Assembly (NCBI GenBank): GCA_018402525.1
Contig: JAGYIR010000011.1
Coordinates: 703,452 to 767,451, forward strand
Source: Crocinitomicaceae bacterium
GTDB lineage: Bacteria; Bacteroidota; Bacteroidia; Flavobacteriales_D; Crocinitomicaceae
Reading direction: 5' to 3'
DNA: 64,000 nucleotides
Shown one piece after another: positions 19,366-28,580 of this stretch (position 1 is its first letter; every line of letters begins with the position of its first letter). Made by a program: the position numbers and the translations under genes. The notes beneath the pieces were generated by a model. That model worked only from the letters and a program-made list of their open reading frames with translations. It had not been told where the DNA came from and searched no databases.

Positions 19366-20592
19366 CTACCATTCAGTATCGGTTCCTTTGAATTTATTCT
19401 CTTCTTCAATTAACTTCTTCCAGTTGTAACTACCATCGTCTGAATCGTTCAAAATCTCGTAGTATTCACCTTGCGACAAGTCGTAGCGATCGATCCTATC
19501 TCCTGTATATTCCTCAATTGCCAATAGCAACTCCCTTTCTGATTCACTGCAAAACGATAAAGCCTGCCCTCGATTTTTTCCTCGCCCAGTTCTACCGCAG
19601 CGGTGGACGTAATTCTCAGGATTATCCGGGAGATCATAATTGATCACACAATCTACCGAAGGAATATCAATACCGCGACAAGCAACATCCGTTGTAATCA
19701 AAATCTTGTTCTCACCTGTTCTAAATCGCTCCAAAATCGCAAAACGCTCCTTTTGATCAATCCCACCGTGCAAGGCTTCAGACGATATTGCAACACGCTC
19801 CATTGCTGCTACAATTCGTTCCACTCGTACTTTCGTCCGAGCAAATACAACCATTTTCTTCTCTTCGTTCTCCTTAATGATGTTCTCAAGGAAAAAACGC
19901 TTATCATCCATTTCCACATCAAGAATCGTGTGCGTAATGGTTTTAGCGACTGGATTCTTCGGTGAAATTTGAATTCGAATTGCGTTCTTTACAACATCGT
20001 ATGCCAATGATTTTATCTTCTTGGAGATTGTCGCCGAGAAAAATAAGGTCTGTCTTTTAGTCGGAATAAAACGCATAACGTCTTGAATGTCTTTTGCAAA
20101 GCCCATATCCAGCATTAAGTCGGCTTCATCCAAGACAAGAAATTCAACATTGTCAAGTACAATTGCCTTCTGTGAAATCAAATCAAACATCCGACCCGGT
20201 GTCGTCACCAAAATATCAATGCCATTGTCCAATGTTCGAATCTGCTGCTCTTGCTCTACTCCACCAAAAAGTCCGAACGTTTTGACATTGGTTTTCTTTC
20301 CAATATCTTGATACACTTTCGCAATTTGCTTCGCAAGTTCTCGCGTTGGCACCATGACCAAACAGCGGATTCCACTCTTCTTGTATTTATTCTTATTTCT
20401 GTAAATTCTATCCAAGGTTGGAATGGCGAATGCCGCTGTTTTTCCAGTTCCCGTTTGAGCAATTGCCATTACATCTTCACCGTCGAGAATGTGTTTAATT
20501 GCTTTGAATTGAATATCTGTAGGTTTGTTAAATCCCAAATCATTCAACTGCTGCTTGATTTCATCTGCTATGTTATAATCTGAGAACTTCAT
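19366..20592 (-). CDS. DEAD-box ATP-dependent RNA helicase (RhlE/CshA-like)
   Basis: A 408-residue two-domain helicase with all canonical motifs: Q motif GFNKPTDIQ, motif I AQTGTGKT, Ib TPGR, II DEAD (VLDEADLMLD), III SAT, and VI HRCGRTGRG. The C-terminal tail is short and acidic, without the long basic extension of RhlE or the DbpA RNA-binding domain, so the exact subfamily is open. It probably acts in RNA unwinding during ribosome assembly or mRNA turnover. Confidence 0.93.
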   Translation of the reverse strand: MKFSDYNIADEIKQQLNDLGFNKPTDIQFKAIKHILDGEDVMAIAQTGTGKTAAFAIPTLDRIYRNKNKYKKSGIRCLVMVPTRELAKQIAKVYQDIGKKTNVKTFGLFGGVEQEQQIRTLDNGIDILVTTPGRMFDLISQKAIVLDNVEFLVLDEADLMLDMGFAKDIQDVMRFIPTKRQTLFFSATISKKIKSLAYDVVKNAIRIQISPKNPVAKTITHTILDVEMDDKRFFLENIIKENEEKKMVVFARTKVRVERIVAAMERVAISSEALHGGIDQKERFAILERFRTGENKILITTDVACRGIDIPSVDCVINYDLPDNPENYVHRCGRTGRGKNRGQALSFCSESERELLLAIEEYTGDRIDRYDLSQGEYYEILNDSDDGSYNWKKLIEEENKFKGTDTEW

Positions 20593-20611
20593 AGAACTAA
20601 TTTACAAAGAA

Positions 20612-20648
20612 AAACCGTCCCGTTCAACTGAGGTGTACGGGACGGTTT
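20612..20648 (-). terminator. Intrinsic terminator after the zinc-ribbon gene
   Basis: A perfect 12-base inverted repeat, AAACCGTCCCGT / ACGGGACGGTTT, with a 13-base loop. On the minus strand the stem is followed by TTTC. It lies about 20 bases past the stop at 20671 and before the helicase start. Confidence 0.85.
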
Positions 20649-20670
20649 AAAAAAATGGATTGTATTATTT

Positions 20671-21424
20671 TTAATTTTCTGAAACTTCTTCAGGCATCAA
20701 TACACGACCGCAGTGCTCACAAACGATTACTTTACGTTTCGTTTGAATGTCCAATTGTCGTTGAGGTGGAATCTTATTAAAACAACCACCGCAAGAATTA
20801 CGTTGCACGCGAACAACTGCTAAGCCATTCACTGCACTTTCTCTCAATCGTGTGTATGCACTTGCCAATCGCTCGTCCAATTTCTTAAACGCTGCTTCTG
20901 ATTTCTTAACAAGTTTTTCTTCTTGCGCTTGTGTTTCCGCTACAATTTCATCAAGCTCAGCTTTTTTAGAAGCTAAATCCTCTGCTCTGAATGCTCTCTT
21001 CTCTTTGGCTTCATCCAAGACTTCCTTTTTATGTGCAATCTTTGCTTTTGCCTCCTTCGTTCTCTTTTCATTCAATTTAATTTCCAATTCCTGGAATTCA
21101 ATTTCTTTGGAAATAGACTCAAACTCTCTGTTATTTCTAACGTTATTTTGTTGCTCCTTATATTTAGCGATTGCTACTTCAGCATCCTTCGTTCCGTTCT
21201 TTCGATCAGAAATATCAAGTTCCAACTCTTTAATTTCTTCTTGCATTTTTTCAATGCGCAAATCTAATCCTGCAACCTCATCTTCCAAGTCTTGTACTTC
21301 CAAAGGCAACTCTCCTCGTACAGTTTTGATTCTATCAATCTCAGAATCAATCAATTGCAAGTTCGAAAAGATTGTCTAACTTTTCAGCTACCGATCCTTC
21401 TTTTTTAGTTGCCGTTTTTGCCAT
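20671..21424 (-). pseudogene. C4-type zinc-ribbon coiled-coil protein (CT398-like), N-terminus split by one extra base
   Basis: The main frame gives about 229 residues: a long coiled coil (ELPLEVQDLEDEVAGLDLRI and similar heptads) and a C-terminal zinc ribbon with CGGC and CEHCGR. The natural start is the ATG at 21424 (MAKTATKKEGSVAEKLDNL). An extra base near 21358 pushes this start into a stop; removing it restores FELQLIDSEIDR and a protein of about 250 residues. Homologues are thought to bind nucleic acid or GTPases, but the role is unproven. The start codon follows the nif3 stop by one base, so the two genes are coupled. Confidence 0.82.
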
Positions 21425-21425
21425 G

Positions 21426-22523
21426 CTAAAAATATTTTATTGGGTTTGTATTTACCTTTGTTAAATGAACGGCAAATTTAGTGAATTTTTTTATCAAAAT
21501 ACGTTCTAATCTGTTCGAAGTGTATTGTTCACTCTCAAAATGACCAATATCGGCAACAACCAATTCTTTATCTGCATCAAAAAATTCGTGGTACTTAACA
21601 TCTGAAGTGATAAAAACATCAGCTCCTCTTCGCTTGGCAGTTTCAATTAAAAAGCTTCCAGAACCACCGCAAACTGCGACATTCTTCACTGGTTTCCCCT
21701 TTAGTTCGGTATGCCGAATGACGCCACATTTAAAGGTCTCTTTGATAAACTCAAGAAAAGTAGCTTCCTCCATTTCATTTTCAAGCTGACCTATCAATCC
21801 AGAACCTTCGTAATTGTTTTCGTTTTTAATTGGATAAAGTTCATAAGCGACTTCTTCATAGGGATGTGCGTTTTTCATCGCAGCAACGATTGCACCTAAA
21901 TTATGGTTCGAACACAGTACCTCTAGTCTATTTTCGCGCTCTTTGGATAACTGATTTGCTTTGCCAACAAATGGTTGTGCGGATGAATTGGGTAAAAACG
22001 TTCCTTCGCCCTCCAGCGAGAAACTGCAATTCGAATAGTTGCCAATCTCTCCTGCTCCAGCCCCAAACAGCGCATTTCGAACAGCCTCGGTGTGATCAAC
22101 AGGGACAAAGCAAGTCAATTTCGTTAAAACGCCTGATTTCGGAGCCAAAACTTGACGGTTTTTCAAATTCAAACGCTCCGCAATTTCATCATTCACTCCA
22201 AATCGATAATTATCGAAATTTGTGTGAATCGCATAAATCGCGACATTGTTTTTTATTGCCTTTAAAACCGTTCTTTCAACATAATCTCGCCCAGTCAACG
22301 ATTTTAAACCTTTGAAAACAATTGGATGATGCGCAATAATCAACTCGCAGCCATTTTCAATTGCCTCATCAACTGTTGCTTCTATGCAGTCAAGGCTAAT
22401 TAGTACATTCGTAACATCTTGATTTCTATCACCGACAATCAACCCGGAATTATCATACACCTCTTGACTAGAAAGCGGTGCAAGTGACTCTAAGTATTGT
22501 GTAATCTCCTTTAATTTTACCAT
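21426..22523 (-). CDS. Nif3-like dinuclear metal center protein, long form with central domain
   Basis: A 365-residue member of the Nif3/YbgI (DUF34) family, with the metal-binding segments LISLDCIEATVDEA, IAHHPIVFKGLKS and, near the C-terminus, ITSDVKYHEFFDA and VADIGHFESEQY. Between the halves lies the extra PII-like domain (about residues 130-230) seen in the long bacterial form. The substrate is not settled; GTP cyclohydrolase and damage-repair roles have been proposed. It is followed by the zinc-ribbon gene and preceded by the outer-membrane protein gene. Confidence 0.92.
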   Translation of the reverse strand: MVKLKEITQYLESLAPLSSQEVYDNSGLIVGDRNQDVTNVLISLDCIEATVDEAIENGCELIIAHHPIVFKGLKSLTGRDYVERTVLKAIKNNVAIYAIHTNFDNYRFGVNDEIAERLNLKNRQVLAPKSGVLTKLTCFVPVDHTEAVRNALFGAGAGEIGNYSNCSFSLEGEGTFLPNSSAQPFVGKANQLSKERENRLEVLCSNHNLGAIVAAMKNAHPYEEVAYELYPIKNENNYEGSGLIGQLENEMEEATFLEFIKETFKCGVIRHTELKGKPVKNVAVCGGSGSFLIETAKRRGADVFITSDVKYHEFFDADKELVVADIGHFESEQYTSNRLERILIKKFTKFAVHLTKVNTNPIKYF

Positions 22524-22529
22524 GTTTCT

Positions 22530-23300
22530 TTAAAAATCAAAAACCAGCCCTATATTCCCGCCAAATGCCGTTGCATAATGCTTGTATCCATCATTCTTTG
22601 AATAGCTAGAATTAAGTTGCATTCTATACTCGGGAACGACTTGTAATCCCCATCGATCAGCTATTTTGAATTGAACGCCCAATGAAAGCGTTGCACTCAA
22701 TGCGAAATTATTAAACCCTGATGTGGCCTTCACGATTTCAGATTCGTTGGTTCCGTTGCTCGTCGTCCAATCTTGTTCTTGCTTATACCTCATAAACATC
22801 TGTGGTGTAATACCCACTCCGGCAAGTAGTTTAACACCATCGCCATAGGTATACAGTAGCTTAACAGGAATTGAAATATAAGAATAAGTAGTGCGATAAC
22901 TGAACATCGTATCTACATCCTCAAATGAATAACGTTCGCCATTTTGTACGAGCGCAAGTCCAGCTTCCAACAACACATTTTTATGCAATGAAGCTCTAAA
23001 ACCTAATCCAAAAGACCAGTTGTTTGATGGTGTCTCATTCGCCCTTTCTCCTAACTGCTCAGCAAAGAGCCCATCATTTTCAATCAGTCTTCTCGTAGTA
23101 TACGACCAATTCGTATTAAAGTAAATTGAAGTGGCACCCGAAGTACTCGTATTTTTCTCCTTTTTTTCCTTTTCAGCCTTTCTCTCCTTGTCCTCTGTTT
23201 TAGTTGTTTCTTTCGTGATTTCAATTTGGGATTGAACGGAAGATACATTCAGTAACAAACAAACTACTACAGCCAATTTAAGTATCTCATTTCCTCTCAT
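22530..23300 (-). CDS. Outer-membrane beta-barrel protein (PorT-like fold)
   Basis: A 256-residue protein with a signal peptide (LKLAVVVCLLLNVSSVQS), a lysine/glutamate-rich linker (KTEDKERKAEKEKKEK), then alternating beta strands ending in an aromatic residue (FGGNIGLVFDF), as in outer-membrane barrels that insert through BamA. The strand pattern (FRASLHKNVLLEAGLALV; YSYISIPVKLLYTYGDG) matches the PorT-like beta-barrel domain common in Bacteroidota. Its function is unknown, and proximity to nif3 (6 bases) probably reflects only shared transcription. Confidence 0.78.
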   Translation of the reverse strand: MRGNEILKLAVVVCLLLNVSSVQSQIEITKETTKTEDKERKAEKEKKEKNTSTSGATSIYFNTNWSYTTRRLIENDGLFAEQLGERANETPSNNWSFGLGFRASLHKNVLLEAGLALVQNGERYSFEDVDTMFSYRTTYSYISIPVKLLYTYGDGVKLLAGVGITPQMFMRYKQEQDWTTSNGTNESEIVKATSGFNNFALSATLSLGVQFKIADRWGLQVVPEYRMQLNSSYSKNDGYKHYATAFGGNIGLVFDF

Positions 23301-23414
23301 GTTCTAACGATTTTAGTGTGCAACACGACATCAAAAGTAAAAATAACCTTTGTACAGGTTCAATTTACACAAAGAAATTCATTTAGATATGAATAATTCA
23401 TACTTTTGATTCTG

Positions 23415-25342
23415 ATGAAACGCATTTACTCCAAACTTCCGATTCACGTTACAACGCTTTTAAAGCGATTAATGATTTCTGTATTTTTGTTGTACGTTAC
23501 ACGACTGATTTTTTTAGGCTTCAATGCAGGCGTTTTTCCAAATTTGGTAGTTACTGACTTCTTCGTAGCACTCTGGTTTGATTTGATCACCGTTTCATTG
23601 TTTTACCTGCCGTATTATATATTTTTCTTATTGCCAATTCCAATTCGAGGGTACAAAATGCATCGTGCTTTATCTAAAATAACCTTCCATTTTATCAATG
23701 CACTTCTCATTGCATTTAACCTTTTGGACATTGAGTACTTTAAATACACGAGCAAACGCTCAACTTCAGATTTATTCACAGTTCTTGGCGCGGGAAACGA
23801 TTTCAGCCAACTTGTTAGTTCATTCCTGAAAGACGCTTGGTTTTTACTCGCAATTTTTGCAGTCCTACTGTTCGTTTCAGAATTTCTATACCGAAAAACA
23901 CAAGTCGATTTTGAAACGTTTAAGACTAAACCGAAAGGGTTTTATCGAAGTAATTTTGTTGCGATGGTGGTAACGATTGCAGTATTAGTAATCGTTGCGC
24001 GTGGTGGTCTTGGACTTCGGCCAACAGGAATTATTGAAGCCTCAAAATACTCCAAGGGAGAAAACACAGCCTTTGTGCTCACCACACCATTCACCATTCT
24101 AAAAACCCTTGATCAAAGCAGTCTTGAAAAAGTAGATTACTTTCCAGAAGATAAGGTGATCCAGTATTTCAACCCTGTTAAAAAGAGCAAACCCCAGCAT
24201 ATACTGCCGTCAAAAACCAACGTAGTGATCATCAATGCTGGAAAGTTTCGGACTTGAATTCATTGGAACTTACAACGACGGAAAGGGATACACGCCTTTT
24301 TTAGATTCGCTAATAGAACAGTCGCTATCCTTCAATTACGCATTTGCGAACGGAAAAAAATCCATTGAGGCGGTTCCAGCGACAATTGCATCTATTCCTA
24401 CGCTTGATGGAAAGTCCATACATATCCTCACCTTATGGAGATAATCAAATCAATAGTCTTCCAAGTATTCTAGGAAAGTTCGGTTATGAATCGGCCTTTT
24501 TTCATGGTGCGACAAATGGCTCTATGCGTTTCGATGCTTTTGCGGCACAAGCTGGATTTGATCACTATTTTGGGCGTTTCGAATACAACAATGACGCCCA
24601 TTTTGATAAGACTTGGGGAATTTTGGATGAGTATTTTAATCCATGGACAGCTCGTAAATTAAACGAATTACACCAACCGTTTTTCGCAACCTTATTCACC
24701 CTTTCTTCACATCACCCCTACTTTATACCGGAGCACATGAAGGATAAGGTAAAAAGAGGTCCACAACCCATTTGTGCCTCTATCAATTATGGGGATTATG
24801 CCTTACAGGCGTTTTTTAAAGAAGCGGAGAAACAACCGTGGTACAACAATACCCTCTTTATCGTTTTGGCAGACCATACACCTGCAACGAAAACCGCATT
24901 GTACAACACACGGACGCAGATGTATCGCATCCCTATGCTGTTTTTTGATCCATCGGGTCAATTAAAGCGTGAAAAATCAGATGAAATTTTCCAACAATTG
25001 GATATTTTACCTACAATTTTAGATCTTCTGAACATTGAAACAGATTTTTATGCATTTGGAAACTCACACTACGATGAAACTGAAAAAGAAGCAGTTACAT
25101 ACATTGAAGGAAGCTACTACTACTTTAAAAATCGGTTCATGATGACCTTTACGAACGAAAGGGCACGAAATTTGTATGATTTCAGCGTTATGAACACGGT
25201 AAATGCTGATTCTTTAGCATCCCATAAAGCGGAGGTTAAAGAAAATGAAAAAAGATTAAAAGCATTGATTCAACAGTACAACCGTGATCTGATTATGAAT
25301 CAAACGACAGTAAATGAAAAAAAGAATTCGCTTCATCATTAA
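23415..25342 (+). pseudogene. LtaS-like membrane sulfatase (alkaline phosphatase superfamily), two one-base frameshifts
   Basis: Residues 1 to about 210 carry five transmembrane helices, starting at MKRIYSKLP (ATG at 23415; the upstream TTG at 23406 is less likely). The sulfatase domain follows. Near 24,234 one extra A breaks VVIIMLESFG, the metal-binding start of the domain; near 24,406 one extra base breaks IPTLMESPYISSPYGDN. The catalytic nucleophile region (GKKSIEAVPATIASIP) lies in the short middle frame. The last frame has HHPYFIPEHM and LADHTPATKT. Joined length is about 642 residues, normal for LtaS/OpgB-like phosphoglycerol transferases. In this group the substrate is unknown. The end overlaps the lipid kinase gene by 29 bases. 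Confidence 0.85.
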
Positions 25343-26186
25343 CCCAATATCGGGTGTAGGAAAGAAAGGAAACATCCCCCAGTTGATCGAAGAACATCTA
25401 GATTTAGACGTTTACGATTATGATATCGTGTTTACTGAATATAAAAAACATGCGCGATCCATTGCTGAAAATTCAGCAAAAGAAGGGTATGATATTGTAT
25501 GCGCTGTCGGTGGTGATGGGTCTGTACACGAAGTGGGAACGGCACTCATTGGCACAAAAACCAAGTTAGCTATTTTACCTGTCGGTTCTGGAAATGGATT
25601 GGCGCGCCATCTGAACATCCCGCTCAACATTAAAGATGCGATTGAATGTATCAATAAAAACAATGCCATTCAAATGGACACGGTTATGGTGAATGACAAG
25701 TCATTTTTAGGTGTTGGTGGATACGGTTTTGATGCCGTGATCGCAAAGAAATTTGACACACACTCAAAGCGTGGACTGCGAGGTTACATCTACCTCATCG
25801 TTCGTGAATTCTTCAAATACAACCCTATCAACGTGTCGATTGATTTAGACGGAAAGATTAAGACATTACCCGTGGTACTTTGTACAGTGGCAAATTCCTC
25901 ACAATTTGGGAATGGATTTACGGTTTCCCCAAAGTCTGACGTTACGGATGGTAAAATTGAACTGTGTCTCTTAAAACCATTCTCCATCTGGTCAGCACCA
26001 TCTATTGTTTACCGCTTCTTTCGAAAAAGTGGTGACAAATCGCGCTTTTCAGAAATCATTTCATTCAAAAAGGCGAAGATTAAACTTTCGAAGAAAATGG
26101 CGCATTACGATGGAGAACCTTTCGACGTTCAAGATGAGTTAAATATCAGCGTTGTTCCGAAAAGTTTAAACATATTAGTGGGATAA
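25314..26186 (+). CDS. Diacylglycerol/lipid kinase family protein (YegS/BmrU-like)
   Basis: A 290-residue lipid kinase with the DAGK catalytic core: INPISGVGKKG at the N-terminus, the nucleotide-binding VGGDGSVHEVGTAL, and LPVGSGNGLARHL. The C-terminal half has the beta-rich fold with DGKIELCLLKP and AHYDGEPFDVQ. It probably phosphorylates a lipid such as diacylglycerol or a sphingoid base. The start lies inside the 3' end of the LtaS-like gene, which suggests translational coupling and shared lipid work. Confidence 0.92.
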   Translation: MKKRIRFIINPISGVGKKGNIPQLIEEHLDLDVYDYDIVFTEYKKHARSIAENSAKEGYDIVCAVGGDGSVHEVGTALIGTKTKLAILPVGSGNGLARHLNIPLNIKDAIECINKNNAIQMDTVMVNDKSFLGVGGYGFDAVIAKKFDTHSKRGLRGYIYLIVREFFKYNPINVSIDLDGKIKTLPVVLCTVANSSQFGNGFTVSPKSDVTDGKIELCLLKPFSIWSAPSIVYRFFRKSGDKSRFSEIISFKKAKIKLSKKMAHYDGEPFDVQDELNISVVPKSLNILVG

Positions 26187-26348
26187 ATGCCTAGTATTTT
26201 TCTCCTACCTATAATCCCGGCCATTTTGTTGGGAACGTTGAATTGGATCTACTGGAAAAAAAGGGGATACACCTCTACCACCCAATTAATTATGGGGATA
26301 CTCATTATCTATACTGCCATCTACTTGATTCTTTCAAAAATCTATTGA
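26187..26348 (+). CDS. Small two-helix membrane protein
   Basis: A 53-residue ORF that begins directly after the stop of the lipid kinase (TAA then ATG). It has two hydrophobic segments (FLLPIIPAILLGTLNWIYW and LIMGILIIYTAIYLIL) joined by a basic loop WKKRGYTSTT. The spacing and good start make it a plausible real gene; no family is recognised and the function is unknown. Confidence 0.55.
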   Translation: MPSIFLLPIIPAILLGTLNWIYWKKRGYTSTTQLIMGILIIYTAIYLILSKIY

Positions 26349-26476
26349 TGACCTAATGGTTTAATCTTTAACCAAAAAGGTTGCAGGAATGTTATTGTCC
26401 ACCATCCATTTTATTGCAGTCTTTGCGTATATTAGCGACAGGAAACACATATGAAATAGCTTTCTAATTCAATCAG

Positions 26477-27235
26477 ATGAAAACAATTTCTCACCATTAC
26501 GAAGCAGTTGTCGCAACATTCAAAGAATTGTTTGCTGGAAATTTCCTGTTGTATTTTATCCCAGGATCGGTATTGACGATTCTGTTCTTCTGGTTCACCT
26601 ACTCCACCCGATCGATTGAAGAATCCTTACTAATAGAAGCAGATAGCTCGTGGATCAACTGGGCAAAGGGTGCTATCAACACAGGTGTACACGGCGTTTT
26701 TAGCTTTTTCGGCTTTCTAATGGAACAGGTGTACATTTTCGGTGTTATTACACTCCTTTCGCCATTTAACACGATGCTCTCCGAAAAACTAGAAAACAAA
26801 CTGATTGGTACTGAATATAAATCAAGCCTAGCTAGTTTTATCAATGATTTCTTTCGGATGGTGTTCGTTGTGATCATTGCCATTAGTTTAGAACTTTCCT
26901 TCCTGGCTTTTTACTGGTTCATTTCCTTTGTTTTCGGACTTGGCGCTATAGACGATATTGTTTTCTTTATTATAACAGCCTTTTTCTTTGGATTGTCTTT
27001 TTATGATTTCTCCCTGGAGCGTGATCGCGTCAACGTATTTGGAACAATTGCGTATGCTTTTAGTCACCCGCTATCAATGATATTAACAGGTAGCATTTTT
27101 CTACTCATTTACGCCATTCCAATTATTGGGATTCCAATTGCGCCAGTACTTTCAGTAATGATCGCTACAATTGTTTACCTTTACCTTAAGAAGCGATTGC
27201 CTAAACAACATAATGATTTAAAAGAAAATGAGTGA
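26477..27235 (+). CDS. EI24-domain (CysZ-like) integral membrane protein
   Basis: A 252-residue protein with about five to six membrane segments. The pattern of an amphipathic N-terminal helix (HHYEAVVATFKELF), a long hydrophobic core, and a conserved FFFGLSFYDFSLER segment is that of EI24/CysZ family members. CysZ is a sulfate permease in proteobacteria, but in Bacteroidota the family's role is not established. The stop overlaps the mutA start by 8 bases. Confidence 0.8.
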   Translation: MKTISHHYEAVVATFKELFAGNFLLYFIPGSVLTILFFWFTYSTRSIEESLLIEADSSWINWAKGAINTGVHGVFSFFGFLMEQVYIFGVITLLSPFNTMLSEKLENKLIGTEYKSSLASFINDFFRMVFVVIIAISLELSFLAFYWFISFVFGLGAIDDIVFFIITAFFFGLSFYDFSLERDRVNVFGTIAYAFSHPLSMILTGSIFLLIYAIPIIGIPIAPVLSVMIATIVYLYLKKRLPKQHNDLKENE

Positions 27236-28580
27236 TTTTTTCAATGAGTTTAAAACGGTTTCAAAAGCTGAGTGGGAAGCACAAATCATTGCCGATTTAA
27301 AAGGCAAAGATCCATCCTTGCTTACAACCAACGATGAAATAGAAGAAATTGAATTTACGAGTTACATGCATCAGGAGGATATCAATTCTTTTGATGAATC
27401 ACCAGGAGATTTTCCTTTCACGCGTGGAATGAATCGTTCCGATAACGACTGGAAAAATGGGGCATATATAAAGATTGAAGATGCAAAAACGACCAATAAA
27501 AAAGCATTGACTTCACTCAATTTAGGTGCTGATTTGTTGGTTTTCGAAGCTAAAAACTCTTCTGTGGATTGGAAAACTGTTCTGGATGAAGTGAAATTGG
27601 AATACATTCAAACACAGTTCATCTTACACAATAAAAAATCCTTTTTCGAAGCACACAGCGTGCTATCTTCAAAAGAAGGAGATATTATATATCAACTGGA
27701 TTTTTTAGGTTCAGAATGGTCCGAAAATGATTTTCATGAAATTTCCGCAGAGTTCAACTCAAAACAGCAACGCTTTTGCGCGGTAAACGGTTTTCAGCTT
27801 CAGCAGGCAGGCGCAACAACAACGCAAGAAATAGCTTTTTGTTTGAGTGCAGGACACGAATACCTTGTAAAACTGCTGTATGAAGGATTCACCATCGATG
27901 AAGCGTGCGCTTGTGTCAGTTTCAACATCGGAATCGGAGCAAACTACTTCTTTGAAATCGCTAAGATTCGCGCATTAAAACAACTTTGGTCGAAAATCAT
28001 AAAAGCATATAATCCTGAGCACAACTGCTCGTACAACTGTCACATCAATGCGCGCATTGGACATTTAAACAAATCCATTCAAGATCCACACACCAACTTA
28101 TTGCGACAAACAACAGAGGCGATGTCGGCAGTTTCGGGAAGTGTCGATACGCTAACCATTTTACCCTATGATTTGCTGTCATCCAATGGAACAACTGACC
28201 TATCAGAAAGAATGGCTATCAACATCTCCACGATTTTAAAAGAGGAGTCCTATCTAGATAAAGTACTAGATCCGACTGGCGGAAGCTATTCCGTTGAGAA
28301 CCTTACGCTAAAAATTGGTCGAAAAGCATGGACCTTGTTTCAAAAATTGGAGAGTGAAGCTGGAATTTTTAATTCTTCCGCACAAAAGCTGCTTGTTGAA
28401 CAGGTTGCAACCAAAAGAAATCAACGCATAGCCAACTTTAGCAGTGGGAAAACAGTAGGAATTGGCATGAACAAATACAAACCAACCCAACCTGTAGAAG
28501 CCCATTGGAAACTTCCTAACGACTATTTAGGACTGCAGCCATTAGTGTTAGAACATGAATTAAATCTTAAAACAGCATGA
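27228..28580 (+). CDS. mutA: Methylmalonyl-CoA mutase, small subunit
   Basis: A 450-residue non-catalytic partner of the B12 mutase. It shares the TIM-barrel fold and segments of the large subunit ([45 protein letters not shown]) but ends before a cobalamin domain. Together with MutB it interconverts succinyl-CoA and (R)-methylmalonyl-CoA, used in propionate and odd-chain fatty acid metabolism. It overlaps mutB by four bases (ATGA), typical for a tightly coupled heterodimer. Confidence 0.95.
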   Translation: MSDFFNEFKTVSKAEWEAQIIADLKGKDPSLLTTNDEIEEIEFTSYMHQEDINSFDESPGDFPFTRGMNRSDNDWKNGAYIKIEDAKTTNKKALTSLNLGADLLVFEAKNSSVDWKTVLDEVKLEYIQTQFILHNKKSFFEAHSVLSSKEGDIIYQLDFLGSEWSENDFHEISAEFNSKQQRFCAVNGFQLQQAGATTTQEIAFCLSAGHEYLVKLLYEGFTIDEACACVSFNIGIGANYFFEIAKIRALKQLWSKIIKAYNPEHNCSYNCHINARIGHLNKSIQDPHTNLLRQTTEAMSAVSGSVDTLTILPYDLLSSNGTTDLSERMAINISTILKEESYLDKVLDPTGGSYSVENLTLKIGRKAWTLFQKLESEAGIFNSSAQKLLVEQVATKRNQRIANFSSGKTVGIGMNKYKPTQPVEAHWKLPNDYLGLQPLVLEHELNLKTA

